Below, one piece after another: positions 46,139 through 57,502 of a stretch of 64,000 nucleotides of DNA. This DNA comes from Scatophagus argus (taxonomy: Eukaryota > Chordata > Actinopteri > Scatophagidae): NCBI RefSeq assembly GCF_020382885.2, contig NC_058496.1:3092501-3156500 (forward strand), read 5' to 3'. Below the pieces are notes generated by a model. It made no database searches and was not told the DNA's origin. It worked only from the letters and a program-made list of their open reading frames with translations. The first letter of the stretch is position 1. Each line of letters begins with the position of its first letter. The position numbers were made by a program, and so were the translations under genes.

Positions 46139-49100
46139 TCAGTGTCTCTGCAGGCTCGGCACCCTGTGCATCCTTGATTCACTTTGCCTTGGGAACCCGG
46201 GCAGGTACCCAGGAGCCCCGTGGTTGCCATGGTGATAGGTCCTGGGGACAGGGGCTCTGGTGGCTGGAAGGTCTCGGTTTCTTACAGGACGAGGAGGGTT
46301 ACGCCCGTTTTCACCCTGAAGCGGCCTCTGACTGCTGCCGCGGCTTTCGTCCTCATCCGCTGAAGGTGAGAGCGGGATGAGAGAAGCTCATCGTGTCAGA
46401 CAAAAACTTATTGATCACATCCTTCGCTGCTTACTGCTGTGGCATCACAACTCTGAACAGCAGCTGAAGCACATTCACAGACAAGTTAACAGAGCTAATA
46501 TTTTAGAATAGTAGTAGGAAAATATGAAATAGATAAATGGGCGCTAAGAGATGCTAGTAAAACATTTCATGATTTGTGGTAAAGAATACAAGATGGAAGT
46601 TAAAGGAAAAATAATAACATTATTTACATACTGTGTATATAAAATGATTTGACTCACTATATTACTTTTCTATTGAGTTATATTTTCTATATATTTTATG
46701 TTTTTGTGATAACACTTAATGCTCCAACATGTCAGACTAAAACAAATCACCCAGTTAAAGTTCAACAGAGTGGATTTGTCCATTGTGGATCATAAAAAAC
46801 ACCCCCCGTTTCTTGTTTTATGTTGACTTCTTTGAGTCTCACCCTCCTGGTCTTGAAGTGAAGTGTCGTTCTTCTTCTGTTGCTCCGCAGTCTGCGATGC
46901 AGCTTTTCTGGCCTCCTCGAGGTCCATCTGTGCCTTCAGCGCCGCTCGTTTGTTCTTCTTCTTGTTCTCCTCATTTTGCTTGAAGGGGACACACAAGCAA
47001 TTATAAAAGTGGCTGCAGAAAGTCGGAGCGCAACGCCCAGCCACGGAGCCTGAGAAATAATTTAAAAGTTTAGAAATGTACACAAGTTTATGCACATCAG
47101 CTCTTATACTGTAAGTTTACTGTTACTCTGCTGCTCCCTGCTGGAGTGATGATAGTGGTACAACCACTGTGGCCTCTTGAACTTTAACAGCCTGATCACT
47201 TGGCTATGAGTGGCATTCGTGTGAAATGTCCAAGTCTGAACTTTTATTCCTGTGTGTTCAAAAGCAGACAAAAGCTGGAGCATTAGAAAGGAAAGACAAA
47301 AGTCTAATTTTCAGTTTACCGTTTGTAGCTTTTTCTTCAGTTCCACATTAGCTTCTTTATAGCTTTTGGATGTGGACTGCAAGTAATAAATAGCCAGTCT
47401 GAAAAATAAAATGATTAAGAAACGTTATTGCCCTCGGAGAACCTTAAACTTTACCACTAAAAGAAAATGGTGACAAAAAAATGGTGCTTGCTGCTGAGTG
47501 TTTAGCTGACTCACACCATCAGCAGTATGAAGGGCAGCACCAGTCCAGGGTTGGAGGCATAGCTGAACACTTTACTGAACCAGGCAGGGAAGTCCGACTC
47601 GAGCGTCTCGTGGATCACATCGAACATCCGTTTTTTCCCACTGCAGGGCGGAGAATGATGGCGACAGAGAGTCAGAGTAATCAAACCGTAAGTGCCAGAT
47701 CCCAAGAAGCATCATTACCTGAAGGGTCCGCAGTCAAACGAAGGCGGGATGGTGACGATGGTGTAGATGGCGGGCAGCGTGGACAGGAAGAGGATGACCA
47801 GCAACATGGCCATGTAGAAGTTGTTGGAGCCGGAGGCCTTGAAGACCCTTTCCTGCGGCACGTTGCAGCACATCACGGCCCAGCACTGCAGGTACATGGA
47901 CACGTGGAGACGGAGGACGTTCAGGGCAGGCAGGCAGGGGGCATAGAAAGCACCCATCCTGGAGGAGAACATCCAGGACAACACTGAGAGCAGGACAGAC
48001 CTCAACAGGTTGTTTAATATGTCTTTTTGAACCCACTGATTAGAATACAGCTGATGTGATGTTCTTGCCATATCATTCCTTGATTGAAGATCAGGCCCAG
48101 GACGTTCCCGCTGACATCAAACTCAGAGTAGGACGGCTTTCACAGGGAAGACAGAAGTGACTCATATGTTCGTCTGCAACACCTAAAGTCACCTCTTGAA
48201 AAATGTCCTCCTTTTCCTATGAGCAATGACAAATAAATGATACACTCTGTTGTGTTTCAGTGGGAGCAGGTGACTCACAAATCCGGCCTCGAGATCCCAA
48301 CACCAGCAGTAGTTGAGGAAGCGAACGAGCACGGCTCTGAGGAAATCACCGATCAGCAGCGTGATGTAGGTTGTCATGGTGTCAGAAATGATCAGTCGGA
48401 CAAACTCCTGCAGAGGATGAAGCAACAGTACATCCTCATCACCTTACTGAGGTTGTACTTTTTCATTTGCTGTATATGTGTGTATAAGTACATGTCTTTG
48501 TTTCCTTTGTTAATGCAAACCTCGAATCACCCAAACTTTTTATTTCTCTAACTGTTTTTTAATCAGTGATTTCTAAAATCAAGTGAACCATTTCCAGTGG
48601 TGAAACATTACAAAATGTGCTTAAGTACAACTTGAAGTACTTGTGTTTCCATTTTGTACAGCTTTGTACTCCACAGAATCTGAGAGGCAGATATTTTTTA
48701 ACTTACACTAGTCTGACAGATTTAGTTCACTTCTCAGAGAATCAGGTCCCTTCCTGTCCAGTCTGTGATAAACTGAAGGATGAAGTGGGCTCCTCTGAGC
48801 CATCTCACTGACCTGGCCCACCATGGTCTCCCAGCAGGGCCCTCTGGGCACATCAGCAGGCTGGATGGTGACGGGTGGACCCGTGCTGTTTCCCGACACT
48901 GTGCCATTGTAAAAACTGGCTTCCCACGTGGTTATATTAAACTTAACTACTTTTTCCTCCTCCCTCTGCAACACATGCAACACAGCTCGGGTTTTGTATT
49001 GTAAAATGCTAACGTGTCTCACACACCTAACAGGCTTCTGAGTTCTCACCTTGAGGTTGATCTCATCCATGAGAGCGATGATGAAGGTGTAGAGATTTCC

Positions 49101-49723
49101 CAAGAAGAGCGCGAAGATGCGACCCAGCTGCCACTGCAGGGCGACACGGGGGTGGTAGTTCTCCAGGCTGCTGATGACGTCGAACAGCATGGGGCAGAAC
49201 ATCCCCAGCAACGACATGACCATGTTCACCTGAGAGACACGAGACCAATGGAAGCCCACATGCGCGAACGCTCATTACAGACCTCTCCGTATGGTTTTGT
49301 AATAACATCTTGGCAAACAGTAACCCAGACGCAGCATTAGGTCTCATCTAAAAGCGACAAAGCCTGCATGTTGCTGTATGTCACTCTGCACGCTGAAGGT
49401 CAAACAGTCAGACATGAAAACATGCTTGCTGAGTGGAGGGAGACATCAACACACCCGCTGTGTCCCAAACCGAATTCTGAAACATTTTTCAATGTGCTCC
49501 CAGCGACAAAACAAAGTGTGCTAAACAGTCAGGATGCATGGTGAAAAAACGTTTGGGGTGTGAGTGTACGAACTGTTGATGTAAACTAGTTTCCCACAAT
49601 GCAGTGCACAAAATTTTGGCAAGCAGCAAACAACTAGATTAAATTAAAAATCTGCACTGAGAAGTGGGTGTGACTCACCGCAAGTTGGTAATTTAAACCT
49701 TAAAGTTGATATGGGTTCATCAG

Positions 49724-49766
<43 letters not shown>

Positions 49767-49786
49767 ACTCAGTTAATTACCATGTG

Positions 49787-49835
<49 letters not shown>

Positions 49836-52800
49836 CTATATATATATATTTACAGAACAGACTCAGAAGTGAGCGTCAGATCGATGTTTTTGATCACAGG
49901 AGTAAGAGAAATACGCGAGTAGGGACACATTTTACTATACAAACCACATTAAAATTATATTATTTGTCAGAATGTAAAATTACTTTTAACTGGACAGAAC
50001 TTATGTTCGCAAATCTTTTTATTTTTACACACAAAATAAAAACAAAATATACTAAGTATAGCCATGAAGAAAGCAGTCAGTAATAAGTAGCTTAAACTTC
50101 TGACTGGTATAAAATAATCTACAAAATGTTTGCTATGGAAAGAATCCCTTTGCTTTGCTATTTCTCCCCTAAAATTGCAGAAAACAAAATTTAATGACAT
50201 TTGGAGGAAGTCGCAGGTGTATATTTCCTTCCAGGCATCCTCATTTTGCTTGAATTGTATAATTTACTTATTTATTAGTTTTCAGTCTTTTATGTACATT
50301 TTATTTCTGTAACTTGAACAACAACGCACTATGACGATTAGAATTTAGTCCACGCGTTACACAGTTGGCATGTGGTGTGAAATCACTAGACGGCCTCAGG
50401 TATGCGTGGTCAGTAAACGTTTTACACAGCACATATTTTGACTTGTTATCGCAGTGAAAGCTCTCGTGTACCTGCTAACTTTACTAACTTCTTTCTCTTT
50501 ATCTCTTTCATTCTGTGCTTCTTGTTTCTCACTGCTACCTCATTCCTTTCCCACCAGGTGTGATTCTCCAGTCCATCCAGGGTAAACTTTTGAGAGCGAC
50601 GCACTACAAAGTAGATGAGGTATCCACTTCCTGCTAAGCAGCACAAGACCAGGAAGTTAGCCAGCACGCGCAGAAAACGAGTCAGATGGATGTTGTCGTC
50701 CTTTCGGCTCTCTTGCTCCTCTAAGATGGCCTCCTGCAGAGGTGGAGGGAGGGGACGCACACTGCATCAGTAGACTGCATAACTGACTCCGACTGGATCG
50801 CCGACACTGAGCAGCGCTGACCTTGAAACTTGTGGTGATGGAGGCAAACTTATTGTCTGCGGTTTCAGGGTTCCCTATCAGGTAGTCCCAGCTGGTGAAC
50901 ATTTTCCAGCTGAAATTAAAGCTGTTGTCATCTCCAACACCCGACTCATTTGCGTTACGGGCCATCCTTGAACCAGAAACACAGGTTCACCATAACATCG
51001 AACATCTGGCGGCCAAGTCGCCAAAATAAAATGTTGGAACTGGACCGTTCTGCAAACCACGTTTCATACCCATCATATCAAACGTTCTACAATAAGACTC
51101 GCATCATGTTCTCATTACGTAAATATGAGCTGCACTCAAACAATCAATTCATTTTAGTAACCGCCGAGATATTTTCCAGTTGTGTCTGAGGTAATAAAAC
51201 CTGCTATTTAAAGGCAAAACACGATCTTTTCTTAACCCTGACCAGGTGTGTTTATTACCTAAGCCTAACCAGACTTTGATTAAAATTGTCACAACATGAA
51301 ATTGCTAACTGAAACTTAAATACGAAACATAAATACTCAACATAACTCCTGGTTTGCAGAAACATTCACTGCCAACATTTATCCTGGCAATTTGGCTGGA
51401 AGGAGATTCGCTGACTGTATGAAGTCATAATAAACTTACGTTCTTATGACCACCATGTAGCTATAGGCAACGGTTCCCACACCAACCAGGAAGTATGACA
51501 GAGGCATACGGAACTTGAGCCAGCCAATGGCGCGCTGGTTGTTGTAATACCCATAGAAGAGGACCGAATACTGAGCGTAACCCTGCGGAGACGAATTTTA
51601 GTTGAGGTGATCTGAAACAAATCAAATCAAGTCATTTTTTTAAATGGACTCAAAGGCAAAACAATAAGCGATCAAGAGTTTGTTGCACATGGTAATTAAC
51701 TGACTCCAAAGTCCCATAAGACTGCGAAGTCCATGGCACTGGTCTCCTCAGCCCTGGGGACCGTCTTCCTCGGGATGCTGCCATACGGTCGGCCCATTAA
51801 CGCCTGTTGGCAGGAGAGCACACGAGGGTTGTTAGAAGAAAACTCAGAGCATGCAAACAGACACGACTTGTTTGTGAGAGAAAAAAAATGTCACGTGAGG
51901 TACCTCTGGCACCATAACGAGACCAAAGGTCAGCCCAAACAAGATCATGTTGATGCCGTACATCCACCTCAGAAAGATGAAGTAGGAGGCGACCGAGGAG
52001 CCAAAATGACCTGAGGGGATAAATACGAGGATGGTTGATACACCAGCAGGGACAGCAGATCACAGATCAGGTATTGGTCAAACACTCAAGAAATATTATC
52101 TATGGGGTTTGTGTACATGGAGATGAACTTATTTACTTTTTTATGCCTGCAGAATCCAAGCTCCAAGCTGTTTTAAATGTTTTAAACTGTAGGTATGAAG
52201 TTTGAGGCTATGAGCAGAAAATATTTCTGAAAAATAAACCAAACTTTACTTTCGATCTCCTTGATTTTCATCTCCCACGGAATACAGGCAGTTTTGAAGT
52301 TTTCAAAGTCTCGCTGAAACTTCATCCATTTCTACAACAGAAATATAATCAAATAGAACGTGTGTTCAGTGTTATCATCAAAATAAGCGTATAAATGAAT
52401 GTTGATATGAAATCTGTGTGTGATTCCTCACCTTGGTCATCATGACCTTGTATGCATAGAGCTTCCTTCCTTTCCCTTTGCCCAGAGCTCCCTCATACTT
52501 CTCCAAAAACTCCTGAGATTCCCTACAAGCAAGAAGACGATTTGATTCGGAGTCACAGGTTGTGTTGCAGCTGATCCTGAGCCGATTCTGTTTGTTTCAG
52601 CATCCATACACAAAGTGCACTTCAGCAATAAGTGAATTTACCGCAAAGTCACGAGTTTCTTTTTCATTGTCCAGGGTTTTCCCCGCAGGGTTTGGATCAG
52701 CTTCTTCCTCTCGTCCACCGCCTCCTTCAGCCTCTCCAGCTCCTCCGGCGTCAGAGACTCAGGCCTCACCTCTGTCTCCTCGCTGTCCTCCTCTTCGCTG

Positions 52801-55180
52801 TCGTCTTCCTCACTTGTCTCCTTCTCTGAACTGAAGGGACAGTGACAGCTGAGAAAAAAGGCTCACTGGTCACCTTATGGCAGATTACAGGTGAATTTGC
52901 GAGATAAAACTTCACCTTGTTTCAACTACTTTCTTGTGCTTTTGCTTCTTCACTTCACTTGTTTTCTCCTTTACTGTACGTTTACCTCCATCCTCCTCTT
53001 TCTCCTCTTTTTTGGCACTTCCATGTTTCTTTTTTCTCTTGGTGTTTCTTTCTTCCGCTTGTCCCTCCTCTTGCTCCATTTTTCTTGTGTTTTCATTTTT
53101 AATATTCTTCCTCATTTTTGCAGCCTTACTGCTTTTTGTTTTGCCCTGCGCCTCCTCTTTCCTCTCTCCTCCCTCCACTTCTTGATCTTTCTTTGGCCTC
53201 CTTTTCTTGACCTTTTCTCTTTTCTCGGGCCTGGCCTGTAATTCCTCTTCCCTTTCTCCTGCTCTAGATGCTCCTTTTCTCCTCCCATCCCCCCTCTTCT
53301 TTTTCCCTCTGTCTCCATCCCTTCTTTTTCCTCCACGTCTTTCCCTCTCGTGCTCCACTTGCTGAATGCAAACGTCATCGTCGTCTCCTGCAGTAGAAAC
53401 ATGAATGCTGTGTTAATTCAGTGTTGCAGTAAAACTCCTGTGCCTTCCTAATAACATAATTTAATTAGAAAAACAAACTAAACTAACTTCCGTGATTTGT
53501 GTATTACAGAAGAACACACTCACCTGCTAAATCCAGTCCGATCTCAACTGTGAGAGACAAACAATTTAATTCTAAGGATGAAAAAAAGCTGAAAAAACTC
53601 AACATTTTTCAGGTTGTCCAACATTAAATTTTCACCTGTTTTATGCTGCTACAACTTTTATTTTCTATTTCTATTGATTTAAGTTATATCAGCTTACACC
53701 TGTACAAACATTAGTTCAATTTCAGCCTCACCTTTTTAAGTTTGATCAGTTGTAGCTAATAAAGTGTGATCCCGTCTCTTAGAAGTAAATAAGACTTTCT
53801 CACTTTGTGATGAATGACAGCTAAAGGTTTAAGGTTATTATTAAGGTTAGGACTCGTACACTTTAAAAACAAAGCTTAATATACTTTTTCTTTAAATGCT
53901 GAAAATTTACTTTGCAAAGTCGCACCAACTTGTAATCCTTATTCCTGCCAAAGAATATAGATGCTCTGTTTTACCGCGTTGTAGCTATTTTTATGTGGTC
54001 TCCTGATGTTTGTTCAAATTATAATTCCTCTACGACATGACCAAACTCCTTCAGACTCCCTTTTTATTTTTCTCCTCTTCAACATGAAGCTGAGCCCTTT
54101 CACTGGTAGAGCTCAGCCTGCCTTATTGTATACCTGCACTATTGTACCGCAGTTAAGGGGGGGATAAAGAGGAAAACAAAGAGGACCAATGACAAATTGA
54201 ACAGGTATTTATGTAGTCGGCTCTTTGATGTGTGTCCTTAGTGTAACCGGAGTGGCCGGCACATGGGTCATTATGGCCGTGTGCAGCAGAGGGGCACAAA
54301 AGAGGCAAACAATGGCCTAATGAAGGGCGACGGGGTGGCTAAGCCCACAAGGACGGAGAGACAGCCGAGGGCCCGAGGCCAGCTCCCAGCTCCCAGCTCC
54401 CGAATATGCAGCTGAGCGGATGAAAATGTCTGATGTGGTCAATGGATGGCCTTTTAGTCACAACTGAAACCAGAAATCCAGTCTACACAGTTCGTATGTT
54501 TTACCTGTCTGTTGTATTCATATCAGTGAACTTAAAGGCATCAAAAAATCAAAAGTACATATTTTGCCACCTAGATTTTTTTAGGTGGTCTTGCGGCCTT
54601 GTGGAGATCTAAAGATGTTTGCCTTCTGTCTCTTGTCTTTCTACCAAACAGTGAGACACTTGTCCATGAGTAGATGCTTGCTTCTTTCTGCGCAGTGATG
54701 CAGAAAGAAAATAGTTCCAACGTGAAACTGCTCACAACAAGGTCTGTGCATTATCCTGAGTAAACGGTTCATGATATCTGGAGAGCGACACTGCTGTTGA
54801 GTTTTGCACGTCTAGCTCATTTATATTCTAGATGCACTACAGGTAGGAGGGAAAATGTGTAGTTTTGATTTTGGGCTAAACTGTCCCTTTAAGGCTCTGT
54901 TAAACAGAGTAAATATTGATGTTTTTGTTTCAGTTATCACAACTCTATCACAAACACACTGCAAACACAAAGACCAAAGGGCCTCGCTGTACTGAGACGA
55001 GTGACATTTTCTCCAAGAGAACATAAAGTGAAGGTGGTTACAGCAGATAAACTAGGAAATCTATCAGACTTTTACCTCCACAGGTGCAAAGAATGAACGT
55101 CCTCTATTAACAAATCAGAATAGCAGTTTGGTCACAGTCTTACTGTCATTGTCAGAGGTGATCAGACCGTCTCGAGTCAT
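46139..55180 (-). CDS. tmc1: transmembrane channel-like protein 1
   Basis: Pore subunit of the hair-cell mechanotransduction channel; human TMC1 loss causes deafness. 20 exons on the minus strand: 55144-55180, 53524-53547, 52916-53387, 52642-52830, 52432-52522, 52250-52331, 51904-52010, 51705-51803, 51440-51582, 50822-50966, 50539-50733, 49050-49229, 48813-48965, 48279-48407, 48069-48136, 47719-47958, 47515-47640, 47320-47398, 46843-46978, 46139-46359. Total 971 residues. The long N-terminus (to about 235) is Lys/Glu/Arg-rich. [10 protein letters not shown] starts at 632, and NYCWCWDLE holds Asp677, which I align with human D572. TMC1-type text: [55 protein letters not shown]. The first exon ([12 protein letters not shown]) is inferred from phase and a GTAAGA donor and is least sure. 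The terminal exon is an unbroken frame ending in PSLQRH. Intron 15 has a GC donor. Confidence 0.93.
49729..49849. repeat. AT dinucleotide microsatellites (two blocks)
   Basis: AT runs at 49729-49764 and 49789-49849, separated by 24 unique bases, in tmc1 intron 11. Confidence 0.95.
54100..54440. promoter_or_regulatory. candidate conserved non-coding element, tmc1 intron 1
   Basis: Complex, non-repetitive DNA in the first tmc1 intron with a SOX-type AACAATGG (54309-54316), a CAGCTG E-box near 54410, and GGCCGGCACATGGGTCATTA. It stands out from the AT-rich surroundings. Function is guessed from location only. Confidence 0.25.
54590..54895 (-). repeat. dispersed repeat, AAAGGGACAGTT family, longest copy
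   Basis: Reading the minus strand it starts CTTAAAGGGACAGTTTAGCC, then AAAACTCAACAGCAGTGTCG, ATATCATGAACCGTTTACTC, CACAGACCTTGTTGTGAG and GGAACTATTTTCTTTCTGCA. It is the most complete of the four copies and lies in tmc1 intron 1. Confidence 0.7.
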
Positions 55181-55439
55181 CCTCCTCTCGGTCGCCGCGG
55201 CGTCCAGTGGACTCTGCGGGGTTTCAGTGGTCCCTCTCCTTCTGCATCTTTACAGGGAAGGAGGAGTGTGTGTTTGCATGTCTGTGTGTAGGACAAGATG
55301 AGTAACTCGCATGAGAAGTTTACTTTTTCCTCCCCAGCCATCGACCCGAAACAGGGACAAAGACAGTGTGGAAACCCTAGAGCCACGCAATTTCACTAGC
55401 GATCAATTATTCAGAACAGTTATGACTGCCTTTATGCAG

Positions 55440-55440
<1 letters not shown>

Positions 55441-55477
<37 letters not shown>
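55441..55477. repeat. TG dinucleotide microsatellite
   Basis: About 18 TG units some 260 bases upstream of the inferred tmc1 start codon. Confidence 0.95.
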
Positions 55478-55478
<1 letters not shown>

Positions 55479-57113
55479 CTGGATATGTGAGGGTTATGAG
55501 AGCAGCAGGACTCTGACAGACTGTTTTCACCGTATCATAACAGATTACTCATCTGTTTGGGTTGACTGAGAAGTAACATTCAAAAATCACATTCAGCTCG
55601 CGGTGCTGAATGTCCTCTTATGTTCTGTCAGTACACAGATGGCTTCTTGGTTTTGTTTATTCGCATAAGCATCAGTTAGTTTCGACTATCTGCCCATGAC
55701 ACGCATCCTCGTCATTTGTGAATGAGCCTCTATGATTACATTTAGAAACACATTAATACATGTAAAGCAGCCGTAATGACATAACGGGAGCATAAAACTG
55801 AACCATGAATGATTATTTCTTTAAATGTTGTTTTCATGTTTATTATTTGCTTTGTGTCTCACAGGTTCCTGTTAACTGGGCTCTCGTGTGGGATTTGTGC
55901 AGATGTTCCTGCTTACAGAGCCATCACTCTTTCCCTTACGAGGCTGAAACAAAGACTGACATTTAGCAGCGTGTTCTTAAACCTGGCTGGTGAAGAATAT
56001 TATGAAGAGGTCACAGATGCTGTCTCATGTCATGCGTGTCAGCCATGTGACACTTCTCAATATGTGTGTGTGCTTCCATAATCATTTTTACAGTTAAATA
56101 AAATCAGTTACATTAAGGAGGCTCACCCTCCAATAGCCTGAGCCTGGGGCCCACAAAGCGAACTATTACAAACTATGGGGTTAAAATGAGATTTTTGGAT
56201 TAAAGACTGGTGTGCTTTTCACTTACACAACGCTGCACTGATTGCATTAAATCCGTGGAGACTTATTTCAGCCTTAACTCAAGAGTTTCAGTAAGTTGTG
56301 TTGTATATCCTGGAATGTCCTTATTTTATGTAAATCATGCTACAGCAAACTAACATAGTCTGACTAAGATAAATGTACTTAGACTTGGACTGAGATCGGC
56401 TTGCTAAAAGAAAGAAATCAATCTCAGGCAAGTATGTTTCTTTTCACATGTTTATTAAAGACTCGGCCATATCCAGAAGCTCCATATGGGCAGCACAAAT
56501 CATACAAAAACAACATAAAGACCGTGGGTGGTGGAGGTGTGTACAAAAACTGCACAATGCTCCAAACCTTCTCAGAAACAACAGGTTATCAGATCTTGGA
56601 ATGACACACACAGCCCTGTTCTTAGAGTAGAGTCACGCAGACCTGGAAAAATCGAGGTGAACATAATGTTCACAACAGCACAGTATGATGCAGAGCTGCG
56701 GAGGTGAGTTCTCAGCATGTGGAGCCTGTAGGGGGCGATGGTGCTCTGCACAGGAGGAGACACTGGTGCCTTGGGTGAGGATTGTTTTTATCTTCGGATG
56801 ACTTGTGTTCTGTACGTGTGTATGTCTGCACGTGCACGTGTGGAGACAGGCGTCACAGGCACGTTAGCGCGTGCACGTGTTCATCAACATGTGGGTGATA
56901 TGGAGGCAGCGGGAGTCGGGAAACATATCAGTTTCCTCCTGCTAAACTTAGCCGCAGCGAGGAGGGAATCATTCAAAGGAGACGTGAGGGAGGTCATCAA
57001 GGCCACTTGAGCAAGCGAGTGGTTTCAAAACAAACTGCGAGATGCATCTTAGCGGAAACGTCAATGCAATACGGCCACCATTACCTGGGGAATAAATTAC
57101 AGGCTACCCAACC

Positions 57114-57152
57114 AGATAGATAGATACTTTATTAATCCCGAGGGAAATTCAA
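57114..57152 (-). mobile_element. LINE 3' tail fragment
   Basis: GATAGATAGATACTTTATTA followed by ATCCCGAGGGAAATTCAA. On the minus strand this is the conserved 3' end of a common fish LINE, ending in GATA-type (TATC) microsatellite units. Only the tail is present. The family assignment is from memory. Confidence 0.65.
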
Positions 57153-57459
57153 ACTATAAAAGCTGAGAGTTGATAAAACTGGGTCTTCTGCCTGCCCTGT
57201 CAAAATTTGTGGAGACAAATTTTGTTGGGGGTGGATAAAAAAAACTGAACCCAGGACCATTCATTGGTCCATTGCAGTGAAAAAATATACTGAATATAAC
57301 ATGCAAAAGTACTGACACATGCTTACTGGTATCTCAAGAGTTAAAAGATAAAAATCCAATGTTCGTACATGTCTGCATGTGTTTCTCTTTGTTCAGGTCT
57401 GTTCTGAAGAGTTCTGTTCTGTTCCCCCTGTGCTACTATTAGTGAGCAGGAAATGATAG

Positions 57460-57461
<2 letters not shown>

Positions 57462-57498
<37 letters not shown>
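57462..57498. repeat. TG dinucleotide microsatellite
   Basis: About 18 TG units. Confidence 0.95.

Positions 57499-57502
<4 letters not shown>

Noticed and set aside
46790-46842. tmc1 terminating by read-through at 46790
   Set aside because: A GTGAGA donor, a phase-matched acceptor and a 73-codon open exon at 46139-46359 fit better; kept only as an alternative.
52891-53241. Leucine/phenylalanine-rich plus-strand ORF
   Set aside because: Antisense of the Lys/Glu/Arg-rich tmc1 exon 3; no independent gene evidence.
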